In this document: positions 7,441-16,748 of the stretch, one piece after another
How positions within the stretch are numbered: the stretch's first letter is position 1
How the letters are laid out: every line of letters begins with the position of its first letter
DNA from: Methanoculleus sp. UBA430
GTDB lineage: Archaea; Halobacteriota; Methanomicrobia; Methanomicrobiales; Methanoculleaceae
Direction: 5' to 3'
Assembly: GCF_002506585.1 (NCBI RefSeq)
Contig: NZ_DAXW01000004.1
Location: 62,001 to 126,000 of the forward strand
Length of the DNA stretch: 64,000 nucleotides
Position numbers and translations under genes: made by a program
Notes under the pieces: model-generated
What the model saw: the letters and a program-made list of their open reading frames with translations, nothing else
What the model was told of the DNA's origin: nothing
The model's database searches: none

Positions 7441-8010
7441 TTATGCCGCTCCTTTTGCCTTCTCGCGTTCGAGTTCCTCTTCCAGCCAGAGCATGGTGCC
7501 GAGGCCGGACTGCCGCATGGTGAGGCCGATCTTGCTCTCCCGGGGTTCGCGCTCGTTCAGCGAGAGCGCAACGACCCGGGCCCGGACGCCGTCGCCGACA
7601 GCGATATACCGCTTCGAGTCCTGGCAGATCAACCGGCCGTTCTTCTCGTCGTAGTTGATATACTCATCCGATATCTGGCTCACGTGAAGCATGGCATCGA
7701 TGGGCCCGAGGCTGATGAACGCACCGAAACTCGTCGTCTCCACCACCTCGCCCTCGATCACTTCCTGAAGCGCCAGGCGGAGCACCGCCGCCTCGAACCT
7801 GACATCGTAGTAGACGGCACCGTCCCCGGGGATCAGTTCTCCCTCGCCGATCTCGAGGATCTTCGTGACCGCGATGAAGATCCCGATCTCCTTGGTGATG
7901 CTGCCTTCCAGTTGCTCCTGCAGTACATTGAGGATGACCTTCTCGAGGTCTTCCCCGAGGCGGTGGGGCGGAACCCGCACCTTGTCCTCCAGCGTCATTT
8001 TGTAATACAT
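7441..8010 (-). CDS. rpoE1: RNA polymerase subunit E' (Rpb7)
   Basis: Archaeal homologue of Rpb7; with RpoF it forms the stalk that helps open promoters and binds emerging RNA. The 189 residues have the N-terminal Rpb7 domain starting MYYKMTLEDKVRVPP and an S1 RNA-binding domain from about 82 (EGEVVETTSFGAFISLG, DAMLHVSQISDEYI). The C-terminal KAKGAA tail is short. It lies 10 bases after the PIN-domain gene and 3 before rpoE2. Confidence 0.97.
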   Translation of the reverse strand: MYYKMTLEDKVRVPPHRLGEDLEKVILNVLQEQLEGSITKEIGIFIAVTKILEIGEGELIPGDGAVYYDVRFEAAVLRLALQEVIEGEVVETTSFGAFISLGPIDAMLHVSQISDEYINYDEKNGRLICQDSKRYIAVGDGVRARVVALSLNEREPRESKIGLTMRQSGLGTMLWLEEELEREKAKGAA

Positions 8011-8020
8011 GTTACCTCAC

Positions 8021-8401
8021 CTATCCCCTCAACAGTTCCAATGTCCTCGTTCTTCGCATCGAAACAACGTCAATCCCCTCACGGAGGAGAGCATTTCTGA
8101 GTTCCCGGTCGTTCGTCACCACAACGCACCCCTCCCGACGGGCATACTCGATCATCCGGTCGTCCACACGCTCCGCGGCACTCCCACTCGGCACGACCCT
8201 CGAACGCCGGGCCATCGCGAGGCCCACACGGGCCGCCGCCGCATCGCGACCGCGGCCCCGGGCGAGCCCGCGGAGTTCCCCGGTCACCTCTTCAAGCGTG
8301 ATCGGCTCGAAGTCACCGAAGAGACCCATGAGTTCGTCGTATAGGTCAATCCCAAATTGGGCCGGCATCAAGAGGGCGTTCGTGTCGAGGAGCACCCTCA
8401 C
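8021..8401 (-). CDS. PIN-domain ribonuclease-like protein (Fcf1/VapC-like)
   Basis: A 126-residue PIN domain. Likely metal-binding acids are in LLDTNALL near the start, Glu in [16 protein letters not shown] and TNDREL near the end. Orthologues in this same operon position occur widely in archaea and are often called Fcf1-like, suggesting rRNA or mRNA processing, but no specific function is proven. The start is taken as GTG 8401, which overlaps the aIF2-gamma stop in GTGA; an upstream ATG at 8434 would overlap by 37 bases. No antitoxin partner is visible, so it is unlikely to be a toxin. Confidence 0.85.
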   Translation of the reverse strand: MRVLLDTNALLMPAQFGIDLYDELMGLFGDFEPITLEEVTGELRGLARGRGRDAAAARVGLAMARRSRVVPSGSAAERVDDRMIEYARREGCVVVTNDRELRNALLREGIDVVSMRRTRTLELLRG

Positions 8402-9633
8402 TCGACTAGAATCCCCATGCCGATCAGCCGCCATCGCCCGCCGACCTGCCTGCTGATGGCAATCCGTGCACCGATCTCCGCGCAGACCGCCCGCTTCAGC
8501 TGGACTTCTATCTGGTTCTTCTTCGTGTTCACGATCACCCCGACGGTGACGGCGGTGCCGACCGAGAGCATCAGCGGCTCTTTATGCTTCAAGGGCTCGA
8601 TGATCTGCTCGCTGTCCGCACCGACCACGCGGTCCATGAGCGTGACGTCGAATTTCAGGCGTTCCCAGACCGGCGGCAGTTTCCCCACGAGCCCGGCCAC
8701 CTGCCCGGCGAGGGCGTCGCTCTTCGTCAGTGCCGGGTCGAGTTTCGTCCCGACACCGAGGAGGCCTCCGGGCGCTGCCTCGGTCACCTTGATGTGACCG
8801 GCGTTAATGGAGGTGATCTTCGTCTCGATCGGTTCCCACTTCGTCCGGTTCTCTACCTGAACCTGTCGGCCGGGCCGGATCTCGATATCGTCTCCCTCAT
8901 GCAGGATTCCCCGGATGAGCGAGCCGCCGATGACGCCGCCTTTCACGTCCCGCCAGCTGCAGCCGGGTTTGTTGATATCAAACGACCGGGCGACGAGCAG
9001 CAACGGGTCGATCTCCGGGTTACGGTCGGGCTCCGGGATGACCGTATCAAGGGTCTGGATCAGGGCAGCGATATTGATTCCTTTCTGCGCGGAGACCGGT
9101 ATGATGGGCGCGTTCTCGGCGATGGTGCCCTTGATGAACCGCTTGATCTGCTTATAATGCTCAACCGCCTCGGCCTGGGTGACTACGTCGATCTTGTTCT
9201 GAACGATGACGATCTTCTTGATGCCGATCAGTTCGAGCGCCATCAGGTGTTCTTTGGTCTGGGGCTGCGGGCAGACCTCGTTTGCAGCGATAACGAGCAT
9301 CGCCCCGTCCATCAGGGCGGAGCCGGAGAGCATCGTTGCCATCAGTGTCTCGTGGCCGGGGGCGTCGACGAATGAGACCGTCCGGAACGGGACCGCCTTC
9401 CCTCCGCATTTCGGGCATTCGGGATGGGGAGAATAGGCCGCCGCACCCTCGCACTCCTCACATTTGTAGAACGTTGTATCCGCGTAGCCAAGGCGGATGG
9501 AGATGCCGCGCTTGATCTCCTCGCTGTGCCTGTCCGTCCAGGTACCGGTCAGCGCGCTGACCAGAGTGGTCTTGCCGTGATCGACATGACCCACGAGCCC
9601 AATATTGACACCGGGAATGAATGCATCTCGCAA
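8398..9633 (-). CDS. eif2g: Translation initiation factor aIF2 subunit gamma
   Basis: GTPase subunit that brings initiator tRNA to the small ribosomal subunit. The 411 residues include G1 [10 protein letters not shown] (15-24), a zinc knuckle with CEEC and CPKCGG, G3 DAPGHE, G4 QNKIDVV and two beta-barrel domains after about 210. Start: no ATG is in place. A TTG at 9633 is preceded by a strong AAGGAGG at about 9645-9651, and a TATA box lies at 9673-9683. This is the first gene of the ten-gene operon running down to L40e. Confidence 0.96.
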   Translation of the reverse strand: MRDAFIPGVNIGLVGHVDHGKTTLVSALTGTWTDRHSEEIKRGISIRLGYADTTFYKCEECEGAAAYSPHPECPKCGGKAVPFRTVSFVDAPGHETLMATMLSGSALMDGAMLVIAANEVCPQPQTKEHLMALELIGIKKIVIVQNKIDVVTQAEAVEHYKQIKRFIKGTIAENAPIIPVSAQKGINIAALIQTLDTVIPEPDRNPEIDPLLLVARSFDINKPGCSWRDVKGGVIGGSLIRGILHEGDDIEIRPGRQVQVENRTKWEPIETKITSINAGHIKVTEAAPGGLLGVGTKLDPALTKSDALAGQVAGLVGKLPPVWERLKFDVTLMDRVVGADSEQIIEPLKHKEPLMLSVGTAVTVGVIVNTKKNQIEVQLKRAVCAEIGARIAISRQVGGRWRLIGMGILVE

Positions 9634-9640
9634 AAGTTTT

Positions 9641-9684
9641 CGAACCTCCTTATCCTATATAGAGTGACACTACTTATACATAAT
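9641..9684 (-). promoter_or_regulatory. Promoter and ribosome site of the aIF2-gamma operon
   Basis: On the minus strand a TATA box (TATGTATAAGTA, about 9673-9684) is followed some 25 bases on by AAGGAGG (9645-9651), spaced 11 bases from the TTG codon at 9633. This decides in favour of TTG as the start. Confidence 0.65.
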
Positions 9685-9802
9685 CGGTCGGGATTGTGTA
9701 TCTCTTTCATCTCGTCTTTGTAGGACATACTCCGGGTATCCTCCCACCTGCTGTCCTCTCTTCTGGCATACGAAGTATGAAGAATACCCCCTGATCTTAG
9801 CG

Positions 9803-9812
9803 AAAATTTATA
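9803..9812 (+). promoter_or_regulatory. TATA box of nikR
   Basis: AAAATTTATA lies about 40 bases before the ATG at 9847. Transcription would begin near 9835, after the alternative ATGs at 9817 and 9829, so those cannot be the start from this promoter. Confidence 0.55.
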
Positions 9813-9846
9813 CCCCATGAAGAGAGATATGGAGACTGATTGCAAC

Positions 9847-10269
9847 ATGTCAGGTGATACCGAACTTTCACGTATCGGGATCTCTCTACCTAAGAACCTA
9901 CTCGATAAGTTCGATGAGATCCTGAGCCTCCGGGGGTACTCCTCCCGTTCCGAAGGGATACGGGATTCGATACGGAGTTACATAACCCATTATCAGTGGA
10001 TATCCGATGTAAAAGGAGAGCGTCAGGGCGTCATCACCATGGTGTACGACCATGACCAGCGGGGGCTGCTCCAGACGCTCACCGAGATCCAGCACCAGCA
10101 CGCCCATAACATCCAGGCATCCCTTCACTCGCATGTGACCCCGAACAAGTGCCTCGAGGTGATCCTGATCCGCGGGGATGGCGGGATACTGAAGGATATC
10201 ACGGAACAGTTGATGGCGCAGAAGGGCGTTGAGGCGGTGAAACTCACCACCATACCGATCGAGAGTTAG
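9847..10269 (+). CDS. nikR: Nickel-responsive regulator NikR
   Basis: Ribbon-helix-helix repressor that senses Ni(II), needed by methanogens for hydrogenases, F430 and CODH. The 140 residues have an N-terminal RHH domain (SRIGISLPKNLLDKFDEI) and a C-terminal ACT-like domain. The nickel ligands of E. coli NikR (His76, His87, His89, Cys95) correspond in spacing to His83, His94, His96 and Cys102. The start is set by the TATA box at 9803-9812. No nickel transporter is nearby, so targets lie elsewhere. Confidence 0.95.
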   Translation: MSGDTELSRIGISLPKNLLDKFDEILSLRGYSSRSEGIRDSIRSYITHYQWISDVKGERQGVITMVYDHDQRGLLQTLTEIQHQHAHNIQASLHSHVTPNKCLEVILIRGDGGILKDITEQLMAQKGVEAVKLTTIPIES

Positions 10270-10556
10270 CCGCCGCCTTCGCAGCTCCGGTCGGTGCCCT
10301 TCTCCCACACCTCTTCGAGCTGGGTTTTGAGTTCCTCATGCTCTTTTACGTAGTCCTCAAGCGAACGCTCTTTTCTCTCCACGTTGCCGGTCGTACGGTC
10401 GGCACTGATGAGCTCGTCAACCCGGTAGTAGAGTCCGGTGCTGTCGAGTTCGGCATACTTCCAGCCGTCGATCTCCTCGACCCGCACGACCTTGCCGGTT
10501 GTGCCGGTGCGGGGGTACCGGACGACCGCGCCCACTGCTACGTCATCCGCGCTCAT
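10266..10556 (-). CDS. DUF2098 family protein of methanogens
   Basis: A 96-residue acidic protein with VGAVVRYPRTGTTGKV, a small beta-barrel-like part, and a charged helical C-terminus (SLEDYVKEHEELKTQLEEVW). It matches DUF2098, found mainly in methanogens; its role is unknown. It is transcribed away from ycaO through a shared TATA-like region at 10578-10589 and overlaps the end of nikR by four bases. The start at 10556 would be leaderless. Confidence 0.75.
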   Translation of the reverse strand: MSADDVAVGAVVRYPRTGTTGKVVRVEEIDGWKYAELDSTGLYYRVDELISADRTTGNVERKERSLEDYVKEHEELKTQLEEVWEKGTDRSCEGGG

Positions 10557-10577
10557 ACACGGTAGGGTACATCTGCC

Positions 10578-10589
10578 ATACTATTAAGG
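10578..10589. promoter_or_regulatory. Shared TATA-like element of DUF2098 gene and ycaO
   Basis: ATACTATTAAGG is the only AT-rich sequence in the 55-base divergent gap. It sits about 25 bases from the start on either side, so it could serve both genes. Confidence 0.45.
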
Positions 10590-10611
10590 TATCACCTCCA
10601 AGGGATCTTGA

Positions 10612-11787
10612 ATGGCAATCACGATTCACCCGGTAGAGAAGGTGTGCTTCGATGGGACGCACCGTTCCCGGTCTCCTGAGGAGACCCATGCCGCCGTAGA
10701 GCCGCTGATGAAGGAGATCGGCGTCGTCGAGATCGTCGACGCGACTCTCCTGGACCGTCTCGGGATCCCCGTATTCATCGCGTTCCGGCCTAAAGCCGCC
10801 CGGCTGGGAACCCGCGTCCACGGCGGCATGGGGAGAGAGCCGATCCATGCCAGGGTCTCGGCGATGATGGGGGCGTTAGAGCGGTACAGCGCCGAGTACC
10901 GGGGCGACCGGATGGAGTATGCGACCTACGAGGAGATCGGCCCGGGACGGGCGGTGCATCCCGAGGACCTGATCCTCTCGCGGGAACTCGAGCAGGGGGA
11001 GATGATCCACTGGACGCCGGTGTGGGATATCCTGAACGAAGAGGAGGTCTACATGCCGAGCAACGCTATCTTCCACCCCTACGATTCGCTCGGCATGGCC
11101 GTGCCCCTCTTCCGGAGCGACCCGAACGGGCTTGCGTCGGGAAACGTCATGGAGGAGGCGATCCTCACCGCTCTCTTCGAGGTGATCGAACGGGACGCGC
11201 TCAGCCTCGCCGACCAGAACCATGACCCCGGCCGCCGTCTCACCATCGAGAAGGAATGCGCTGCACGCGAGGTCCTCGACCGGTTCAAAGAGAACGGGAT
11301 CGATATCCACCTCTGGCTGCTCGCCGGGAGGACCGGCATCCCCACGGTCGCTGCCGCCGCGGACGACACCGTCACGAAGGACCCGGCGATGATCGTCATC
11401 GGGTCGGGGACGCACACCAGCCCGGAGATTGCAGCGCTCCGCGCCCTGACCGAGGTTGCCCGGCTCCGGGCGAGTTACCTTCATGGCGGCCCGAGCGACC
11501 CCCGCCGGGAGATGGTCATCAGGAAGGCGGGATACGACCGGCTGAAACGGATCAACCGGATGTGGTTTGCCGGTGGAGATGCCGTCGATATCGCCGATGT
11601 GCCCGACATGAGCACCGACCGGTTCGACCTGGATATCCGGCGGGTGCTCGATGAGGTCGCGCCCTATACGGATCGGGTCTGCGTCTGCGACCTCTCAAGG
11701 ACCCCGGTGCCGGTGGTGCGGGTCATCGTCCCCGGGTTTGAGATCACCTACATGGACCCTGACCGGAAGCGGTTGGCGCAGGGGTGA
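10612..11787 (+). CDS. ycaO: YcaO protein for McrA glycine thioamidation (methanogenesis marker 1)
   Basis: ATP-dependent cyclodehydratase-type enzyme which, with TfuA or sulfide, converts a glycine of methyl-coenzyme M reductase alpha to thioglycine. The 391 residues carry YcaO signatures: GGMGREPIHARVSAMMGALERYS, SNAIFHPYD, GLASGNVMEEAILTALFEVIERDA and a later IGSGTHTSPEIAALRALTEVAR. The typical methanogen form has this length. AAGGGA at 10600-10605 precedes the ATG. No tfuA gene lies next to it; the DUF2098 gene is divergent. Strong evidence that the host is a methanogen. Confidence 0.95.
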   Translation: MAITIHPVEKVCFDGTHRSRSPEETHAAVEPLMKEIGVVEIVDATLLDRLGIPVFIAFRPKAARLGTRVHGGMGREPIHARVSAMMGALERYSAEYRGDRMEYATYEEIGPGRAVHPEDLILSRELEQGEMIHWTPVWDILNEEEVYMPSNAIFHPYDSLGMAVPLFRSDPNGLASGNVMEEAILTALFEVIERDALSLADQNHDPGRRLTIEKECAAREVLDRFKENGIDIHLWLLAGRTGIPTVAAAADDTVTKDPAMIVIGSGTHTSPEIAALRALTEVARLRASYLHGGPSDPRREMVIRKAGYDRLKRINRMWFAGGDAVDIADVPDMSTDRFDLDIRRVLDEVAPYTDRVCVCDLSRTPVPVVRVIVPGFEITYMDPDRKRLAQG

Positions 11788-11888
11788 GATCCTTCCGATC
11801 CGGCCCCGAAGCCCAAAGGGTTTTGGGCCGGTCGCAACTCGAAACCGCTTCGCGTTTTCTCAAGCTCCGGTTCTACGAACCGTCGTAT

Positions 11889-12857
11889 TCAACAGAACCG
11901 GACCTTCTTTAAGATCTCCACAACCCTTCTCGTGCTCCCATGCAGGGGCCTCTCCGCGGGGGCCGGACGCTCCCCGGCGAGAGCGCGGAATATCGCGGCG
12001 ACGGCCTTCCCGAGCGACGGGCCGTATCCGCCCTCGAGCGTCAGCGCGAGCGGGAGGTCGGCACCGTCGATCAGCATCCCGGTGAGCACGCCGTAATCCT
12101 CGGGCACCAGGTTCATTCGCCCGTGCTCGTCGTCGGCGAGGCCGTCCTGCCCGGCTGAGACGATCAGGGCGTCGGGCCGGAACCGGACAAGCGCCGGGAT
12201 GAAGATCTCGTCAAAAACATAGCGGTAGTCGGCGATGGTCGATCCCGCCGCAAGCGGGGCGTTGAGGGTGTAGCCCCGGCCCGCCCCGGTACCTATCTCG
12301 TCCACCCACCCGGTCTTCGGGAAACTATTCTCCTCGTGTACCGAGCAATAAAGCACCCGGTCGCTCCCGTAAAATGCCGTCTGGGTGCCGTTGCCGTGGT
12401 GCAGGTCCCAGTCGAGAATCGCCACGCGGTCGACCGACTCGAGCGCTTTCGCCGCCGCGACGGCGGCGTTATTGAATATGCAGAACCCCATCGCCCGGTC
12501 TGGTTCGGCATGGTGCCCCGGCGGGCGGACCAGGGCGAAGAGGTGTTCGCCGTCGAGTGTCCTTTCCACCGCTGCAAAGGTCGATCCGGCGGCGTATGCC
12601 GCCGCTTCGAAGGAATGGCAGGTTACGTAGGTGTTCACGTCAAGAAAACAGGTTCCCCGGGCGATCTCCTGTACCCACCGGATATATTGCGGGAGGTGGA
12701 CCCGCTCCAGGTCTTCCTCGGTGGCCCGGATCGGGGGGCGCCACTTCACGCTCTCAGGAACCCCGGAGAGGGCCGCCCGTAACCGGGCGGCCGACTCGGG
12801 GTGGGCCTCCATATCGTGCCGGGTAAAGATGTCGCTGTAGATGACCGAAGAACGCAT
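11889..12857 (-). CDS. Histone deacetylase / AcuC family hydrolase
   Basis: Zinc-dependent amidohydrolase of the arginase-deacetylase fold, 322 residues. Active-site features seen are RPPGHHAE with its two histidines, the metal-binding ILDWDLHHGNGTQ, SVHEENSFPKTG, SAGQDGLADDEHGRMNL and LEGGYGPS. Substrates could be acetyl-lysine proteins, polyamines or other acetyl-amides. It starts six bases after the aglB stop, on the same strand, so it probably shares that transcript. Confidence 0.92.
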   Translation of the reverse strand: MRSSVIYSDIFTRHDMEAHPESAARLRAALSGVPESVKWRPPIRATEEDLERVHLPQYIRWVQEIARGTCFLDVNTYVTCHSFEAAAYAAGSTFAAVERTLDGEHLFALVRPPGHHAEPDRAMGFCIFNNAAVAAAKALESVDRVAILDWDLHHGNGTQTAFYGSDRVLYCSVHEENSFPKTGWVDEIGTGAGRGYTLNAPLAAGSTIADYRYVFDEIFIPALVRFRPDALIVSAGQDGLADDEHGRMNLVPEDYGVLTGMLIDGADLPLALTLEGGYGPSLGKAVAAIFRALAGERPAPAERPLHGSTRRVVEILKKVRFC

Positions 12858-12863
12858 CCTCGT

Positions 12864-15521
12864 TCAGTTAATGATGTGTCCCTGCTGGATATCCTCTTCG
12901 GTGACGTCGAAGACCTGGCCGGTGCCTGCGATCCGGTACTGCCCCGTCGCCTTCACGTCGCCTGTCCATCCGGACGTCGCGTACGGGACGATGAACGTGC
13001 CGTTCACGCTCTCCTGCCGGTAGGTGAACTCCCGGCCGGCATTCGTCGTGACCGGCACCTCGATGATCCCTTCACCCTTGATTGTGGCCCCGGGAACGTA
13101 CTCGAATATCTTGACTGCTTTGAGGTCGGGCCCGGTCGCGCCGACGTTTCCGAAGATATTCTGGGGCGTCTCATGGACGAGCCGATAGTGCTGGAGGGCC
13201 GGTACCCGCTCGACCGGCTGGAGGATCGCGTCCCCCCGGTACTGGTACCAGTAGTTCAGGAGCGTCGCGTGAGATCCGGCCGGCGCGCCCCTGTTATAGG
13301 CGTCCACCGCGGCCGCTCCCTCGGTGACGTTCATCTGCTCGGTACGCGTGATGACGGGAAGCGAGGTGTTCGCTGTCTCCGCGTCACGGTACTCGGCATA
13401 GATCACCTGTGACGTCGGATCGGCCATGGACCCATCAAAGTTGTGGAGGCGGGAGACCATCGTCTGGTAGTACTCCTGGTTGTAGAACGGCACCGCCTGG
13501 TAACTTGTCGAGCCCGCGCTGGCGGGGAGGAGGAACTGCGGTTCGAAACGGGTGTTCCCCACCTCGGGGTCGGCCCATGTCGCCGGGGCGTGGAATTTAG
13601 AGGTATCAAGCATGATATCAGTGACGACGTAGCGAGTGCCGATGGCATCAAGGACCCGGTTTGCAGCCTCCTCGGATGTCGAGACAAAGTACGTGGCAGA
13701 ACCGTTCGGCCCGGCAACCCCGTGCTGGAAGGGGTTGTTGTTCGGAATCCGCTGCGAGACGAAGGTGATCCAGTGACCGTAGTCCCACCAGGACATGACG
13801 CCGTAGGACTCCTCCGGGTAGGTAAAGGTGTTCTGGTCGTGGATGGCGTAGTAATCGACACCGGGGTCGGGGGTGTTTGCGCCCATCCACTCCAGGGCCT
13901 CCATCCACTGCGAGTCGATCCCCCCGTATTTGGCGTTGTTCGCCAGGGCAAGGTTCGTCTGGAGAGAAGATCCCACGAAGAGGAGCGTGACGACGACGAC
14001 CGCGGCGAAGGCTCCTACTTTGATGTAGTCCGGCTGGTCCCTCGAGGAGGTCTTCGACTTCCGGGCATCCGGGGCTCTTGCTCCCTTCTTCCCCTTCCGC
14101 GCCGGCTCCCCCTGCTTTTCGCCGGTCCTGGTGGTAGAGGGAGTCGTACTGCTCTCCGTCCCGAGGAGACGGGCAGTGTCCTTCCAGCCCAGGTTCAGAA
14201 CTGCTCCTACAAAGACCGCGGAGAGCAGGGCGATGTTTGCGGCGAGGTAGTATTCGTACCGGACGTGCGCGGCGGTCGACGCGAGGATGACCGCCGTCCA
14301 GATCAGGACAAAGACATGGGCCGGGTTCACCTTCTCGCGGCTCCACCAGAGGAGGGCGGCAACGCCGCCGGCTGCAAGCAGGATGCCCCAGTGGAACGTC
14401 ATCCAGGCCGCATCGAACGTCCAGGCCCGAGCCTCCTGAACGGTCGTGGTGACCGGCGCTTCGCCGAAGAAGGCGAAGAGGCTTGAGATCAGGAGATTAT
14501 AGACGTCCGGGAGGGCGACAAAGAGTAACGCAATAGCGGCGATCGCGATTCCGGCGATCGCAGCCGGGAAGTAGTACTTCGGGCGTCCCTTCAGGTAGAC
14601 CGAGAGCCCGTAGAGCGCGAGCGTCCCTCCGATGAGGACGGCATACGCGACGACGTGCCCGACGGTGTACCGGGAGAGATCGAGGCCGGGATGCGGGAAG
14701 CCGAATGCCGCGATCCCGATGATCACCACGGCGAAGGTGACCAGGTTTACGAGGACCAGGTAGTCGCTCGTCTTGTCCTGGAAGAAGTCCAGGAGGAACT
14801 GGACCAGGGTGAACCCTGCCACGATGAGCGCGAAGAGGATCATCGTCGGCATGTTGAAGAAGCCGAGGAGGTACGCGATACCGGCGAGCGCCGCCGCCAG
14901 CACCGGTGCCTTCAGCGTCTCGACATTCAGGGTGTCGCGGTTCGCGAGGGAGAACGGGCGGTCGCGGGTGGCGAGCAGTGCCGCAACGTAGGCGAGAACA
15001 AAGAGCGTCGAGAAGAGCGTCTCCGCGATGTGATGATCGACGAAACCGAAGAGGGAGCGGTAGGCATAATTCCCGCCGATGGCCGCGATGAGGCCCGCCG
15101 CGATGATCCCGGTCTTCCAGTCGGTGATCTTCTTTGCCAGCAGATAGGTGACCGGCACCATCGCCGCGGCCATCAACGGCGGGACCCAGGATGCCACCAC
15201 CATGATCTCGGGCCGTGTCGTTGCGCCGACGAGGACGCAGAGCACGGATATGACCTGGATGAAGAGCGGCCCCCAGTAGACGACGTCACCGTTCGGGTAG
15301 AGCGTCATGGGGTCGAACCAGGCGTAGCCGGGGAAGTTCGCGACGGTCTGTTCGACCTGGCGGAGGCTGTACCAGGGATCGTTGCCGAGGAGATTGACAC
15401 CTTCGGCGGTCACCAGACCTTCTGCAGGGATACCCCGCGTCCAGAGCGTGAGCAGGGTGAACAGGACGATAAAACCAATGATAATATACGGTCGATACTT
15501 TTTGAGATCCACGTGAGCCAT
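12864..15521 (-). CDS. aglB: AglB, oligosaccharyltransferase (STT3 family)
   Basis: Transfers the lipid-linked glycan to Asn in N-X-S/T sequons outside the membrane. The 885 residues have a first membrane segment at about 10-30, an acidic catalytic motif (GNDPWYSLRQVE) after it, about a dozen more membrane segments to about 530, and a soluble domain with the hallmark WWDYG at 578-582. A basic, Ser/Thr-rich insert with KGKKGARAPDARKSK lies between the last two membrane segments. GGAGGG at 15526-15531 and a TATA box at 15559-15569 support the ATG at 15521. It heads the glycan region. Confidence 0.97.
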   Translation of the reverse strand: MAHVDLKKYRPYIIIGFIVLFTLLTLWTRGIPAEGLVTAEGVNLLGNDPWYSLRQVEQTVANFPGYAWFDPMTLYPNGDVVYWGPLFIQVISVLCVLVGATTRPEIMVVASWVPPLMAAAMVPVTYLLAKKITDWKTGIIAAGLIAAIGGNYAYRSLFGFVDHHIAETLFSTLFVLAYVAALLATRDRPFSLANRDTLNVETLKAPVLAAALAGIAYLLGFFNMPTMILFALIVAGFTLVQFLLDFFQDKTSDYLVLVNLVTFAVVIIGIAAFGFPHPGLDLSRYTVGHVVAYAVLIGGTLALYGLSVYLKGRPKYYFPAAIAGIAIAAIALLFVALPDVYNLLISSLFAFFGEAPVTTTVQEARAWTFDAAWMTFHWGILLAAGGVAALLWWSREKVNPAHVFVLIWTAVILASTAAHVRYEYYLAANIALLSAVFVGAVLNLGWKDTARLLGTESSTTPSTTRTGEKQGEPARKGKKGARAPDARKSKTSSRDQPDYIKVGAFAAVVVVTLLFVGSSLQTNLALANNAKYGGIDSQWMEALEWMGANTPDPGVDYYAIHDQNTFTYPEESYGVMSWWDYGHWITFVSQRIPNNNPFQHGVAGPNGSATYFVSTSEEAANRVLDAIGTRYVVTDIMLDTSKFHAPATWADPEVGNTRFEPQFLLPASAGSTSYQAVPFYNQEYYQTMVSRLHNFDGSMADPTSQVIYAEYRDAETANTSLPVITRTEQMNVTEGAAAVDAYNRGAPAGSHATLLNYWYQYRGDAILQPVERVPALQHYRLVHETPQNIFGNVGATGPDLKAVKIFEYVPGATIKGEGIIEVPVTTNAGREFTYRQESVNGTFIVPYATSGWTGDVKATGQYRIAGTGQVFDVTEEDIQQGHIIN

Positions 15522-15558
15522 CGGACCCTCCTTGTTACCAACCTGTTTTCTTTCGAAC

Positions 15559-15569
15559 CATTATAACCT
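15559..15569 (-). promoter_or_regulatory. TATA box of aglB
   Basis: Minus strand GGTTATAATGG, about 43 bases ahead of the ATG. It predicts a short leader that carries the GGAGGG ribosome site. Confidence 0.5.
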
Positions 15570-15605
15570 TGGCGTATCCGTGATGCCGGAAAAAAAGAGT
15601 AAATT

Positions 15606-16748
15606 TCAGTGTTTCCCCGTCAGTCGCGTAAAGATCTCCTCAAACGCCTCCATCTTCTTCTTCCAGTCGTGCTCCTCCATTCCGGCAGGTTCTCGCCCCG
15701 GAGTGAGCGCCAGTTCGTCGACCTTCTCAATGAACTCCTCCCGATCGCGGTAGACGGAGATCTGGTCGCCGCCCATCCGGAGCATATCGGGAATGGGAGT
15801 GGAGAGGATCGGTTTCCCGCACGCCGAGTACTCGAAGTACTTGTTGGGGAGAGCGATATCGACCCAGTGCGGGGGGGAGAGGGGGATGAGGCAGAGGTCC
15901 ATCGGGGCGATGTAGCCGGGGAGGGCGCGGTAATCGACGGCGCCGGTAAAGTGCACCCGGCCGGCGACCCCGAGCCGGGCCGCGAGAGCCTGTAGTTCGT
16001 CCCGGTAGCCGGTGAAGAGTGAGCCGCCGACGATCAGGAGTTCTGCGTTCGCGTGTCGTTTCCGGATCTCCGCGAACGCCCGGATCACATCGTCGAGGGC
16101 ATACCATCGTTCGACGGCACCGGCAAACCCGAGAACGAAGGCGTCGGGGGAGATCCCGAGGGTGGATCGCATGGTTCCGCCGTCCATGGGGCGGAAGAGG
16201 TCGGTGTTGACGCCGTTCGTGATCAGTTCCGCCTCGTAGCCGTAATTATGGAGTTTCCTGACGAGTCCGGGGGAGACCGTCGTGATAACATCGCTGTGGT
16301 CCAGGTTGTACCGGGTGATGGCGAGGACGCCTTCCCGCAGCAGCCGCTTCACGGCGGGGTTCGTGTAGTAGGCGGCGGCAGAGTCGGGGAACCAGTCTTT
16401 CAGATCGAAGACCACCGGCACATCGAACTTCTTCGCCGCACGGACCATCGCCGTCCCCGCGAGGACATGGGCGCCGACGACGACGTCGATGTCGTGGTCG
16501 CGGATAATCTCGCAGATGACCCGGTAGTGGCGGGGTGCGTTTAAGGTGTAGTGGAGGAAGGGGCTCTCGATGGGGAACCGCGTCGCCTCGTGGACGTGAA
16601 GAAGGGTCTCGCGCTCCTTTCCCCTGCTGACGTGGAAGTGCGGCACGTGGACCTCGTGCCGTGTCGCAAGCTCCTCGAAGATGTTGTGGTGCCTTGAGGG
16701 GATCGGGTGGTGGATGTAGTCCTGGGTGGAGACGAGGAGGATTCTCAT
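15606..16748 (-). CDS. Glycosyltransferase, GT4 family
   Basis: A 380-residue GT-B enzyme. The N-terminal half has PSRHHNIFEELA and VICEIIRDHDIDVVVGAH. The C-terminal donor-binding half has LGFAGAVERWYALDDVI, LLIVGG and PLSPPHWVDIALPNKYFEYSACGKPILST, the usual acidic and glycine signature of group 1 transferases. Donor and acceptor are unknown; position next to aglB suggests assembly of the N-glycan. It is transcribed separately from aglB, 84 bases upstream of it. Confidence 0.85.
   Translation of the reverse strand: MRILLVSTQDYIHHPIPSRHHNIFEELATRHEVHVPHFHVSRGKERETLLHVHEATRFPIESPFLHYTLNAPRHYRVICEIIRDHDIDVVVGAHVLAGTAMVRAAKKFDVPVVFDLKDWFPDSAAAYYTNPAVKRLLREGVLAITRYNLDHSDVITTVSPGLVRKLHNYGYEAELITNGVNTDLFRPMDGGTMRSTLGISPDAFVLGFAGAVERWYALDDVIRAFAEIRKRHANAELLIVGGSLFTGYRDELQALAARLGVAGRVHFTGAVDYRALPGYIAPMDLCLIPLSPPHWVDIALPNKYFEYSACGKPILSTPIPDMLRMGGDQISVYRDREEFIEKVDELALTPGREPAGMEEHDWKKKMEAFEEIFTRLTGKH

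Noticed and set aside
8021..8401. VapC toxin of a toxin-antitoxin pair
   Set aside because: No antitoxin gene is adjacent, and the PIN gene lies in a conserved translation/transcription operon, pointing to a housekeeping role.
14655..15566. Long plus-strand frame opposite aglB
   Set aside because: Highly charged Asp/Glu/Arg/Gly composition typical of a shadow frame; aglB on the other strand is unmistakable.
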